DNA of 64,000 nt, taken from contig CM049322.1 in the NCBI GenBank assembly GCA_026874595.1, positions 10,002,400-10,066,399 of the forward strand, read 5' to 3'. Made by a program: the position numbers and the translations under genes. Within the stretch, counting starts at the first letter, position 1; every line of letters starts with the position of its first letter. This stretch comes from Sipunculus nudus. Lineage: Eukaryota > Annelida > Sipuncula > Golfingiida > Sipunculidae. The notes beneath the pieces are model-generated. The model searched no databases. It was not told where the DNA came from and saw nothing but the letters and a program-made list of their open reading frames with translations. This document shows positions 9,916-21,150 of the stretch, in pieces.

Positions 9916-12423
9916 CCTAGTAGTGATGCAAAAACTCACATAAAATAAAACAAATATTTTCATTGTAGTAGATATATTTGTCTACCTTTTGTTACACAGT
10001 TGTTTAAGATGAATGCTGTTGCTGTGTCCTTGTTTTCTAAATATATGAACACAGATAACAAAGCGAACATCGGCCAAAATGATGGAGTCATGATTGAGAT
10101 TGATAATAATAGCTAGCTCAGATGCCGAACGACAATGCCAAACAAAATCGACTTAGGCATATAAAATGCTTCTTATTAAATGTCCAAATATGGTTTTGAC
10201 AGTCGAGATAATGCTCTTGTTTATCATTTTGCAGGTGGAAACCCATCACCATTTATTATGATATATAATGCTTAACCTACATATCTGAAATCGTTTGTCT
10301 ATTTTAAATAAAACTGTTACTTAAAATATCTTTCTTATTTTCTAGCCATTATTTAGGTTGATCACATTTCATGGCCAAACAGGTGAACAAAACTCTTTAC
10401 AGCAAGCAATATTTAGGTAAAACAAATATACATATGATAACAAGAACCTGTAAGTGTCACAGAACCATTTTTATTTGTATGTTATGCACTTGCGTATGTT
10501 ATTAAACATAATAAAAATTGTAAATTATATAAGTTTCCGAGTTGACTAGTGAACGGGTCATGACTGGCTAACGTTATTTAACATTTCATATGGAAAGTTA
10601 CGTGGGTATCAGGTTCAAGTCGCAGCCTTACCGACTACCGAGGGCCAACATCCGAGCCATGGAGAGTGCCTCCTAATAGTTATCATAACTAGTTGTACAA
10701 TCCATGTAAAATTAATAAAAGTCATCAGTTTAAGTCACAGCTTTGTAAGGTATTATTATAGTTATTGCACGAATTACCGCAGCACGGATTCCGAGTGAGA
10801 GACCAGAGGATTGAATAATTAATCTTTTTAGGGGGAGGGAGGTGAGAGATGGTGATACTCCAATGGTTTGTCATGGGTGGATCTCAAGTGGCCGTTCCTA
10901 CGTCTGTTTCATTAAAACCAAAAGCTATCGGGAAGTATCAGGTGGTAACATTTGGTTTTGTCAAAGTCACTTTTAACCTGAGGCGTGGATTTAAAGTCAA
11001 ACCAGTGACGAGTCGAGCAGAGACTGCTTGAGAGTTGATGGCGTTCAGCGATGATGCTCGTCTCTATGTCGGATCGCTACCGTAATGGTATTCAGGTCCA
11101 CTGGAATCTTCAATGAAGATGATTGCAAATAAAAATGTAGCACGGTATTCGCAAAAAGATTAAATTATCATATTTAATCAGTGTATATTCAAATAGAATT
11201 CCACAGTAAGAATTCCTGGTTGCAGCAGACATACAAAAAATATTTACTCTAATGGTAAATCCAGCTGCATGATTACATTAAATACAAACCATATACTTGT
11301 ACCCATGAATCTACTTGTATAAAGTCACTTAATCAACACCCATTTAAAGACACTCCACCAAACTGAAATGTGTCTTGTATCATGTTATTCATTACGAATT
11401 GGGGAAATTGACATTTTTTTTTAAATTAAAGAAAAAGAGTTGGAAATGCTGGAATGATAAAATGAATTTACTTCATCATCATGTGATAGTAAAGTTTGAA
11501 GTATCTAATATTATTTGATATATATTTTATCGTTTAATCAAACTGTGAACAATAATAACATTCTTTGATCAATTTATATTCAGAAACGAGTCTCCGGTTT
11601 GTAATTTACATTTTCTAGGAATTATGTTTAATCTTCTTCTCAGTATATTCATATTAGCTAAATATGTATCCTTATTTACTGAGAACCGACAAAAGATATT
11701 TTAGACATGCATAAATGGTGTACTGTTTGGGATACAAACATATGATTTATCTTCAAAGAGGACCCTATCAATCGCCTTATAATGCATTTGTTTAACAAAG
11801 GGAAATACTTGCGATAAAAAGATGCGATAATAACTTTCAAATTGTATATGTTATATATTGACGACACACAAATGTCCTTACACCGTATCGGTTAGCCTAC
11901 CATGAGAGTTTGGCTGAAGTACTATCCCATACATACCATTCAAATTAAGAGTCTCATTATAGCCGAATCGGCAATGAATTCGTTTTGTTTTAGAAAATCA
12001 GTGTTCATCAAACATGTCTCCATAAGATATTACCGCAATGCCATAAGAGAATAAGTCCCCGGACGTGAGAGCATCTGTAGGATCTACCTCACTAAAGGTT
12101 AATTTTATACACAAGTCAAGGGCATGTTGGTTCCACAATTAACTGCACAAGAGGCAGCTTAACTATATCCCCTTGAGCTCTACGGCGGATCAAACACGTG
12201 AAGTGAGGTAAATAGCAGCCCAGACTACATGTCCAAGAGGTTTGGATAAGGTTGCATCCCGACCAGTTGCAAGAATTAAAATAATACAATGAATTATGTT
12301 TGGCACAAGCTCAGGTACCGATCGTGTCCAAAATAAGGAATAATTATATAAAATATGTGACAGAGTATTATGCCCGGTTATGACGTATGATTTGTAAATC
12401 TAAGTGAGGCACACAAATACACA
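9915..12423. other. Unassigned AT-rich sequence
   Basis: No supportable gene. A small GC-richer patch at 10,590-10,680 contains 'ggttcaagtcgcag', which resembles an RNA polymerase III B box, but no A box at proper distance or tRNA fold was found. Confidence 0.45.
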
Positions 12424-12440
12424 TATATGTTACATATATG

Positions 12441-12500
<60 letters not shown>
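12424..12500. repeat. (TA)n microsatellite with GTATA/CATA interruptions
   Basis: TA tract starting near 'acatatatgt' and running to 12,500; the poly-Tyr/Ile open frame over it is an artefact of the repeat. Confidence 0.95.
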
Positions 12501-12504
<4 letters not shown>

Positions 12505-13244
12505 AGTGCATTTCATCAAACAGTGTTTATACAGTTTTAAGGTATAATTACATTACCTGTGGGTATCTTACTTATTTTTTTTCATATTTATATGGATTCC
12601 TTTTTTCTTTACACCCTTATTTCGAAATCACATTTTTGATCTTATGTAAATGGAAAATGCTGTTCGGTCTTTCCGCAGAATTGGTCAACCAATGTCCCAC
12701 GGCAGGCATGCGTTTTTACGAGCGGTGGCCTCCTTATTGCTTATGATATATATTATATTTTTTATATTTATTATGATTGCTCCCAAATGGTTTAGTCTTG
12801 ATAAGATTTAACAATATTCCATAAAAAAATAAAATGTTGGTTATATACCAGATTTCAATATCTTTCTATCATAAATCTGATGCGTAAAGATATTATGCTT
12901 GTGCACACTAATAACACAGGGATGTTTCCTGTACGGAATATTCTTGTAATAGACCAGGTACGTTTATTATGCCCAATATGGAATGTAATATGGAATATAA
13001 TATTTGTTTACGTGTTCAGTGACAGAGCAGGTACATTTTGTATGCACAATAAGAAATACACATATGATACATATATATATAAATAAATGTTCCTGCTTTA
13101 CACAGGTACACTGCGTATACCAAAATGCGGGATAAGCATATCTGTGTTCACATGTATGGTGCATTCTCGTATGTATGATATGTTATACATGTGTGTGTTT
13201 TCTCCAATAGCTCAGGTGCCTTGTGTAGGAACAATAATGAAAAC

Positions 13245-13248
<4 letters not shown>

Positions 13249-13295
<47 letters not shown>

Positions 13296-13299
13296 TATC
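13249..13299. repeat. (TA)n microsatellite
   Basis: TA run of about 25 units with one interruption (TACATA). Open frames on both strands through it are repeat artefacts. Confidence 0.95.
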
Positions 13300-13436
13300 T
13301 TTCAGGCATGGAACGTGTTTGCAGTAAGGAAAGAGACAAATTAAAAAAAAAAACAATAAAACTGTTTTAATATGACAAAATAGATCAAGCCCTTTCGCAT
13401 TATTGGAAAAAAATACATATCCACGAAATCATATTG

Positions 13437-13788
13437 AAGCTTCACTAGGGAGACAGTTCGTTCCGCGTGTATGTCACCCCGTAACACACCCCCTCTTAAG
13501 AGCGATATGCTATCAGGACAAGACTATTCCAGGAGTCACACCTTCGGTGAAGTAGGTGGCGGTAATTTCCTTATTACTTCAAACCACCATTCCTCGGGCG
13601 ACGTTTTCCGTCACGTTGGGAGAGACCCCATTTATTACGAAAACAAATGGTTCAGGGGAAAATATTGGGCTGAACCAGGTTTCGAATCCATGTGGGTGGC
13701 GCATATTTCCGGCGTTCGTACCGCTTCGATAGAAACGCAAGCTTCAATAGCGAGATAGCTAGGTCCGCTTTTATGTCACCCCGTAACA
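13437..13788. repeat. Repeat unit bounded by about 50-bp direct repeats
   Basis: The sequence from 'gaagcttcac' at about 13,436 to 'atgtcaccccgtaaca' (ending 13,486) recurs at 13,739-13,788 ('aagcttcaatagcgagatag' to 'atgtcaccccgtaaca') in the same orientation, about 80 percent identical by eye, around a 252-bp GC-richer core. The layout resembles a small solo element with terminal direct repeats or two tandem monomers of a dispersed repeat. A frame of 95 codons spans it, but the direct-repeat structure and lack of any domain argue against a gene. Confidence 0.7.
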
Positions 13789-14831
13789 ATATGGTAATTG
13801 TTGAATATGGTTAGCGGTATTCATTAGATATGTTATGCATTTAAAGTGCAAGAAATTACATAGAATGCAAAGAATATTAAAAATTAAAATGAAATATAAA
13901 GGTAATTTAGTTTTAAAAATTAGATGGAAATATGTTACATTTTAGCACACCTACTGTACACCTACTGCACAGGTAATATTAATAACATACATATTTATCT
14001 AATACTTATAAAACAAAGATGATCAACTTTCAGGAGAAAGTTCTCTGAAATGTATTACACTGTGCTATACCTCATTTTGAAAGTTATTGGTCTAGCAGTG
14101 ACCTCGCTTATATGAGAAAAATCATAAAATATGTTTAGACAATTTTTGCGTGTTTAAGGTATATTGTGCACATGAATAATTTCTGCTCTTGGTGATATAT
14201 TTAAGCATGTATGACCTGCCACTTGACCATTGTACTGACCCAATTACAGAGTGATTGAAATAGGTTACTCTCGATTGCAGCCGCCGTAACCTTTTTTTTC
14301 AAGGGACCATGACCAATGACGTATGTATATTGCTATCCATTCTTTATGCACAGTTTCTTTCTTTAAAACATACATTTAAATCATTGTCCCATCTATCATA
14401 TATAAAGCGTGCATCTATATGACAAACAATAAAATATATGTAACCAGTCAAATATCTTTAAAAAATCTCATTGCCCCGGCTTCCGTTTCCATCGATGTAA
14501 ACATCCTGACTGATCAGGTCTCTAAGGTAAACATGCCCATGTATGAATTTCTTGCCACAAGATAAGGGCCACAAAATAACGATATTTGTACACACCTTTT
14601 TCCACTGAAAATCTATATCTTAGTTAAACTGTTATAATAAAAAAAGGAACCAAAATTCCTTATCTTATTTGATACACCCTTAATCCCAATAAAAATCTCG
14701 GTTTATCCGGGATGATTAGCTAGAGTATAAAAAATCAGAAAACAAATGTCTTTTTGGTTAAAGATCCGTTGCTATACCGACCACAACTGAATGTCTGCAT
14801 GCAGAAAAAAAACAAGGCAAAGCGTTTCCTT
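13789..14831. other. Unassigned AT-rich sequence
   Basis: 3' flank of lectin locus A on the minus strand. No exon or repeat recognised. Confidence 0.5.
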
Positions 14832-15052
14832 TTATTCAGTTTTCTCACAGAGGAAATAATGCTTATAATGGCACCGCGTATCATCCCAGTCATATCCACG
14901 TCGGGCCCATAGCTGTAAACAGTTGTTAACTATTGATAAATCGTCTGGTTGTCCCTCTGACCACATCTTTTCCTCGATTTGTTTCCCGGTAGATCCCCAG
15001 ATCCACTGTCCTTTTATAATCTCCAATCCTGATGTCCATATTCCTTTCCCAA
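14832..15052 (-). CDS. CTLD-C exon, locus A (terminal exon)
   Basis: 221-bp terminal exon: GIWTSG, QWIWG, MWSEGQPDD (canonical QPD galactose-type motif), NNCLQLW (fourth Cys), YDWDDTRCHY (WDD at the WND position and fifth Cys) and YFLCEKTE (sixth Cys), then TAA. This is the only copy in the window with both calcium/sugar motifs intact. The stop codon lies inside an AATAAA hexamer (minus strand, 14,836-14,831), which, if used as a polyadenylation signal, would leave an extremely short 3' UTR. Acceptor TTCAAAAG sits behind a T-rich tract. Confidence 0.87.
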
Positions 15053-15762
15053 CTTTTGAAAAAAAAATAAACTCATCAAGACAACTGATAAATGGTGAAT
15101 ATATTGAGATTTTTTTAAAATTCTGCAGTTTTAGGAAATGGTGTAGAAAATACAAATTAATCCTGGAAAGGTTGAATCAACGTGTACGTGATTTAAATGA
15201 TGATGAAATAAGTTAATGAAAACTACAGTTTATGTACACCGGGTATTTCAGGTTATTCATCGGATTAGTAGCCTAAGCGGTACCTTCAGTTCTTATCGGA
15301 GTACTAACAGGTTAGTATAGTTCCATTGAAAACAATATCTACAGAGCAACAGTTCAGGGAGGTATGCTCATGAAACAAAGACTTATAAATATTATTGAGG
15401 GAACTTAAAATACCTGCGCTGACGGAGCTTTTCACCATGGCAACAATATGCCTATGCTCTCTTTTAGTTTCGATGCTGACAAGCTGTGACCCTTTACGCT
15501 TGCAATAAGCATTGGCCGTGGAAGGTGTCATAGCTCTAGTAACTAAATTATAACAAGATCGGACGTCGCCCGTCGGTTGACCAATGGTAAGAGGCAATTC
15601 AAAACCAGGTGGACAACATGAGAGACAAAAACTTTGCTAAGAATATATATTATGAATTACATTTGTTTGAATAAAGCCTTCCTATCCATCATGTCGATCA
15701 CATGTATTAGCAAAGAGGGAGATTTTTGAAAAAAATATGGATCAAAGCCATATATATATAAA

Positions 15763-15823
<61 letters not shown>

Positions 15824-16243
15824 CTTTAGAATATCGAGTTTGCTCATTTTTGTTTATGGCAGACCCATCATACGCATGTTATTAACCCAACCTACTTTGT
15901 TTCATTGACGGTGACTTGGTGTATATGTCACTCGCTGCTTGTAACTGACCTCTACCTGAACCAGGGGACGGCTCTGTTCCAGAAAGACTTTTAGATAAAA
16001 GTGACACATCAGTTTGGCGAATTGTCTCTCGTTGTTTATTGTGATCCCCATTAATACGCTGAGAGCAGGAGATACCAGGCAGGGAAAAGTCGTCCTGGCC
16101 TTTCGTCCGCAGAATGCAGACCTTCGGAAGCATGATAAAATCTTCACACCTGGGTTTAGTTTGCCCTTTACAAAGGTGGTTGCAATCTTTGCTGGATATC
16201 AGCTTTTTGTGCACACGCCGTATTTCTGAGTTGTTCGACATGA
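14832..16243 (-). CDS. PAN-like plus C-type lectin domain gene, locus A
   Basis: Three-exon model on the minus strand: PAN/apple-like exon (16243 to 15896), CTLD-N (15617 to 15414) and CTLD-C (15052 to 14832). The last intron is standard (GCAG/GTATTT donor, TTCAAAAG acceptor, phase 1). The middle intron is unusual: its homologous acceptor reads AT instead of AG (15619-15618). The product would be a secreted-type glycan-binding protein with an N-terminal cysteine-rich module, an S/Q/K-rich linker of about 60 residues and one long-form CTLD. It retains QPD and WDD, the residues that in CTLDs bind calcium and galactose-type sugars. No signal-peptide exon was identified, so the 5' end is incomplete. 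Confidence 0.72.
15414..15617 (-). CDS. CTLD-N exon, locus A
   Basis: Encodes CPPGFELP, SCYNLV (second Cys), ANAYCKRKGSQLVSIET (third Cys and the conserved alpha-2 segment) and VAMVKSSVSA. The donor is GCAG/GTATTT, phase 1. The start at 15,617 is placed by alignment with loci 1 and 2, where AG precedes GTTG(C/T)CC. Here the two bases are AT after a good pyrimidine tract (TTTTTGTCTCTC). Alternative acceptors are CAAAG (exon start 15,631) and TTAG (15,636); with the upstream donor shifted 4 bases downstream, the CAAAG acceptor restores the reading frame in phase 2. Confidence 0.75.
15748..15821. repeat. (TA)n microsatellite in intron of locus A
   Basis: TA-rich tract with one ATTATATG interruption near 15,766, lying between the PAN-like and CTLD-N exons and leaving little other intron sequence. 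Confidence 0.95.
15896..16243 (-). CDS. PAN/apple-like cysteine-rich exon with linker, locus A
   Basis: Open phase-1 to phase-1 exon of 348 bp. The N-terminal part reads SEIRRVHKK...ISSKDCNHLCKGQ...RC...PKVCIL with cysteine spacing CX3C-X7-C-X9-C, the same spacing as the locus-2 exon. The remainder is a low-complexity Ser/Gln/Lys/Thr-rich linker. The spacing and the terminal C-[IV]-L resemble PAN/apple modules, which often precede CTLDs in molluscan proteins; the assignment is tentative because two family cysteines and a full fold cannot be checked by eye. The start uses CAGCAGCAG as acceptor (alternatives exist a few codons away). The donor is CAAA/GTAGGT; a second GT lies 4 bases further on (AGTAG/GTTGGG). 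Confidence 0.6.
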
Positions 16244-16572
16244 CTGCTGCTGTTAGAGCTGATGGACATAATGAATTCATCTTATTGATAATGCACATGT
16301 TTGTGTATTTCTCGAATAATTAATTATTTTAAATCTAGTGAGACACATTATCATGTTGCGTGGATGTTATTAAAAGTCGTCTCTGAAAGCAGGATACTGT
16401 TTACCTGTGAAACTTATTTTAAAAGCTATTTGTTAAATGAAATTCCTGGGCTTAATTCAAAATAGGGAAAGGCCAATGGTTTGTTTAAAGTAAAATAAAT
16501 CGGTCTTCACTGTAGGTAGGCTCCTACATACGCCTGAACAAATAATTGAATATACGCCTAGGTTTCAGAGGG

Positions 16573-16618
<46 letters not shown>

Positions 16619-17719
16619 TTTTATTCGAATAAAAGTAAAGTATCCATTCAAAATATATCCAATATGTCAATATTTTAATATGTCTGGAGACGGTTGATAA
16701 GGATTTTTATCCGCTGACACAAGAGCCACCTGTGTATGACACATGTAGAGTGGGGAATTTTTACATATGTATGGAGGTTAAATGATTATACATTTTTTAA
16801 TTTTTAAGAAATATGATTTAAGGAGGAAATTTGTGAAAAAATGGGAAGATTTACAACTTGCATATATAAAATTGTTTAAAAAAAGTTTTTTTTTGCTTAG
16901 GCAAATTTTTGTTAGAGATGTAACAGTTTATCTGGAGGCATTAGTCTTTGTATGAATTTATAAAATGTTTGATGAGTCTAATGCTGAGTTTTGCAAATCA
17001 TAATGTGATTATAGGGTTCATATTTAGCTGTTAACATGAAATCGACACAACTAATAAATCTAGAGTAAATTGATATGAATCAGAATTAGTATACCTACAA
17101 TGTAACATCATAACAAAGGCTGTAGGGTATATCGCCAGACGAACCATGCTTCGTTGTAGCTCGGTCAATGTGGACAGAGCTGACAAAAAGATTCATTAAT
17201 GGTTTATCCTTAAATTTCAAAGGGAATCGTTTACAACGAACATTCTAAAAACTTATACACACAAAAGTACAAGCAAATGTTATATTTCTAATCGGCGCAC
17301 GATACCTTGTAAAGTACATGGGTATAAGGGAGATGAAAGATAAACATTTGCTTATCAATGTCAACGTTACTTTAATGCCTGTGTTTTGAGTACAAGGAAA
17401 GCCATATAACTGTTAACCATTGTGCTCCTGCTCGAAAGAAATTTGGCTTCCTATCCATTTCTATCTTAAAACGCATCTATACAATCACTCATTTGGCATG
17501 TTGTCAATGTTATTCAGATTTTGAAACATGTACAAAGAGTACGTTTAAAATGTTCATGTGCTGACAGTGAACATAAAATGAAAATAAAATGAAATAAAAA
17601 ACACTTGTAGCTTTATATGATCAACCTATATATTGTGTGTGAGGAAATGGCATGGGGAATTAATCTCTAAGCATGTTTCTTATAAAATAAAAGCTTTAAG
17701 CAGAATGTAAATGCGTGTA

Positions 17720-17722
<3 letters not shown>
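16244..17722. other. 5' flank of locus A, unassigned
   Basis: No signal-peptide exon or promoter recognised upstream of the PAN-like exon. Contains a (GA)n tract at 16,573-16,619 and AT-rich sequence. Confidence 0.45.
16573..16619. repeat. (GA)n microsatellite
   Basis: About 23 GA units with one AAAG interruption. Confidence 0.95.

Positions 17723-17770
<48 letters not shown>
17723..17770. repeat. (TA)n microsatellite
   Basis: About 23 TA units. Followed at 17,800-17,870 by a short stretch with 'gaattaaggcaac' and 'gtcgccctaattt', single copies of the motif that dominates the 43.6-48.2 kb satellite. Confidence 0.95.
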
Positions 17771-17772
<2 letters not shown>

Positions 17773-18332
17773 CTAAAGTGGTACTTAAGGTCACACCTTA
17801 GGCCATATATTGCGAATTAAGGCAACAGCATACTTAGGGCAACAATTTTGCGTCGCCCTAATTTTTAATGAACTAACGTGCAATAACCAGTCATCGAGTG
17901 ACTCTGTCATTAAACAGAAACAAGATGAAATATCATTCTATTGATATATTTTGTTATTGGAAACAAAATATTAAGTCTGATTAGGCTTCAACCTTAGCAA
18001 TTCTTCCTTATGTATAATCTGCACTGTCCTATTTTGGGCATTATGGAGACAGTTAGGTTTTCCCAAAATTATACATGTTTCATAAGTATATATTCGGGGA
18101 AGTCCTGTCACAGAGTACGCCTGGTGTTATCGTCTTACAAATATGCCTCACTCCTGCAGAAGATATTCTATATTTGTGAAAGAAAATACGATATTAATTT
18201 CTCGCGAATAAAAACACAAATATGTAACACTGTACAGTAGCGCCCACTGGTGAAACGGGATGGCACTAAAAATTAGTACCTGCATAGGCGTATTGCGCCA
18301 CGAGGTGCTACATGTTATCGGTTTCAAATACC

Positions 18333-18336
<4 letters not shown>

Positions 18337-18382
<46 letters not shown>
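18337..18382. repeat. (TA)n microsatellite
   Basis: About 22 TA units; followed by a G10 run near 18,430. Confidence 0.95.
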
Positions 18383-18387
<5 letters not shown>

Positions 18388-18831
18388 GTTTTATATATAT
18401 TGGTTATTGTTGCAACAGATAAAAATGAAAGGGGGGGGGGCATTTGTTAAGAATCTGGCCCGTTTGTCCGCTCAGTCAAAACTGGAGTCGCATAAATTGT
18501 TGTTTCCTGACAAAGGCCGATACATCATAATTTCCTGAGAAAGTCCCGTATTTCATTTTGCTTATACTGGTGTTTATTATATCAGAGGAGGAGGGGTCCG
18601 GGGAACCTTTTGTGTTCAACAGGAGACACATAGTAAAATGATGGATGACAGTGATGACAACGCCTTGTACTAAGTTGTAAACCTATTATCGGTCAGGGAT
18701 GCACTGGACTACCGACACACAACACTGTCGACAGCCTGAACAGGGTCAACAGTGACTCACTGACTGTGCCTGATCTGCTACATAAGCAAAAGGTATTGAG
18801 ATAAGTATTTTCCATAATTGTTATTGTCGTA

Positions 18832-18840
18832 GGTGTACAA
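18832..18840 (+). other. Target-site duplication, left copy (GGTGTACAA)
   Basis: Exact 9-bp direct repeat of 19,694-19,702, immediately outside the terminal inverted repeat. Confidence 0.9.
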
Positions 18841-19693
18841 GGGTCTGTCTAAAACGCGGAGAATCCGCGGAGGGATGGAGAATTCGCGGAGAATTTGCGG
18901 AGAATGTTTTTATGTGCAATGATACTTTTAAATACGCATTAAAATCACTTAAAATCTCCAACTATATTACTCGTAACATAGTTGTTCACTGTTAAATGAC
19001 CGAAATAATTTAAAACCTGTACGTTCCATAAAATTAAGCTCTCAGTTGTTTGGACAAGCAAGTTCTTCTCCGATAAGATTTTATTTGTGCCATGCCATAG
19101 ACAACGAACAGCATCAGGAGACTGTGGACTATTTGCAACTGCAAATGCAGTTGATTTTTGTTTGATTCGAGAAATTAAACAACTTTTATATGTGCATGTC
19201 ACGTAAATTGGTTCTAGGCCTATACACTATTAATGGTGATTTTATCTATCAGTCAATGTAGGTAAACGTATGATTTATTTATTATATCATATATTTCGTT
19301 CACCACCTATAAACGCCCGCATGGTTTTGTTATGGTTTGCACAATAAACTGTTGAAACATTAATTTAAGAGTGTTGCGGTTTCGTCTTAAGATCTGTCAG
19401 TGTCAGCTGATGACTCAGACGTTTGTTACATTTTGCGCAACACATTCACCCGGCGGTCAGTCTACGGGCATGTACATTGTTAAGCGTAAAATGCTTAATT
19501 ATGTACATATGTTTCAATTATTTCGGTCATTTAACAGTGTGAAAATATGTTAAGAGTAATATAGAAGGAGATTTAAGTGATTTTAAAGTGTATTTAAAAA
19601 TATCATTGCATTTAAAAACTTTCGAAAAATTCTCTACGAATTCTCCGCGAATTCTCCATCTCTCCGCGGATTCTCCGCGTTTTAGATAGACCC
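18841..19693. mobile_element. Non-autonomous TIR element with 9-bp target-site duplication (Mutator-like)
   Basis: 853-bp element. The left terminus begins GGGTCTGTCTAAAACGCGGA and the right terminus, reverse complemented, begins GGGTCTATCTAAAACGCGGA. The terminal inverted repeats extend about 65 bp (18,841-18,905 and 19,627-19,693) with only a few mismatches and contain sub-repeats of GGAGAATTCGC type. Both sides are flanked by the same 9 bases, GGTGTACAA (18,832-18,840 and 19,694-19,702). Long TIRs plus a 9-bp duplication are typical of Mutator-like (MULE) transposons; Merlin-type elements (8-9 bp) are the main alternative. The internal 720 bp is AT-rich and encodes no transposase that I can see, so it would need enzyme supplied in trans. 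Confidence 0.88.
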
Positions 19694-19702
19694 GGTGTAC
19701 AA
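19694..19702 (+). other. Target-site duplication, right copy (GGTGTACAA)
   Basis: Exact 9-bp match of the left copy, immediately outside the right terminal inverted repeat. Confidence 0.9.
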
Positions 19703-21150
19703 TTATTCTCTCATTAGCCTCCCCACTCCCTGCACCCAAACCAATGATATACCTTACCGGCGGTACACCCAACTCACCACTCACATGCAAGTGTTCTGCA
19801 ATTGTTGTAAATTATAAAATAATTTTCCTTAATTGTAAAGCTGTCTTCTCTTCGATATACTAAACTTTTCTTGAAAGTAATTTAAGGACTATTTTAGACG
19901 ATTTCATGTTGTGGTTGAATTTAGCATGTCAAAGTAATTTTTACAATTTAATTATGCAAAATATACCTGGTATATGCATATATATATTGCTGGGTTTTAT
20001 TTACCGGGGTACCAGTACTTTTTAATCTTATTTAACATTTGTATTTGGCCTGTTATTGTTTAACTTTTCTCGTGGTTCATATATGCATCTGTTATACGGT
20101 GCTCAGCGTTACAAAATATTCAACCATTCCCCAGCCTAGAAATATTACAAATGTTAGGACATGGGCATTTTGCCATCTGTGGCATCTGCTTAGAGTGAAA
20201 TATATGTTTCAATGTGCCTGTGCAGCCTTCCATCTCCCAGGACAAAATTAACTTAAATATACAATTAAGCATCTCTAGCTTGACGTCACAAGCTAACTAG
20301 TGCATCAAAAGGTATTAACAATATAAAGGGTGATTTAGGCTGCCAAACCATATCTGCCGCCAGCGCAGGGGGGCATGCATTTTGGCCGCAAGAGACTGAG
20401 CCACACTTTGGCCCCGACACTGGCCAGTCGACCATATCTGCCACGCCTTGAATGGAGAGACGTACACCATTTCGGCCACCGGGCTTCTTCATAGCTAGCC
20501 CCTATTTGTATTGGCCATGTAATTACAGTGGAAGCTCAGCCAGGTCAACTGAAACCTTTGTCAGCTCACACCATACCAACTCACTCCATACTAACTCACA
20601 ATTAGGACAAGTCATACTCCAGTACATTCCACTTTTACCAACTCATACCTAAGCCATAACGACTCAAATCCCACTCCATACCGGCTCAATCCACTTGATT
20701 AACAGCCAATGTTAATAAAGAAATAATAGGAAGTTATTCATTTTCATTGAATATTATAAAATTACAAAAATATAAAATAGAACTATGTACCGGTAAAACA
20801 ATGTACAAAATCACAGCAAAATAGGCATGGCAAATATCTCAACTGTATGTATAGAGCTGTGTATAGTAAGAAATGTGGTCGAATGCATCTTTACAAATAT
20901 GAATAATTATGTTAAAATCAATTATTTCCAATGCAATAATGCATATATTTAATCATCTCTCTTCCATTTCCGACAGTGAAAGAAATATCATGATGAAAGC
21001 AAATATATAAAGATGGATGGTGGATTACTCTACTAGTAAATAAAAAGTAATAAAGGCAAAATATATAGCTTCTTGGAAACAAATCATGATCTAGTTAAGA
21101 TCATTAATATATTAAATATAACTTTAAATTTCATATCATAAAGATAAGAA
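19703..21150. other. Unassigned; includes degenerate short repeats
   Basis: At 20,340-20,515 'accatatctgcc' and 'ttggcc' recur several times. At about 20,565-20,695 there is a degenerate repeat of roughly 15 bp built on CTCACTCCATACCAA. No exon recognised. The remainder is AT-rich. Confidence 0.5.

Noticed and set aside
10600-10700. tRNA-derived SINE or tRNA gene
   Set aside because: Only a B-box-like word is present; no A box at the right distance and no cloverleaf.
12438-13344. Poly-Tyr/Ile open frames
   Set aside because: Translation of (TA)n microsatellites.
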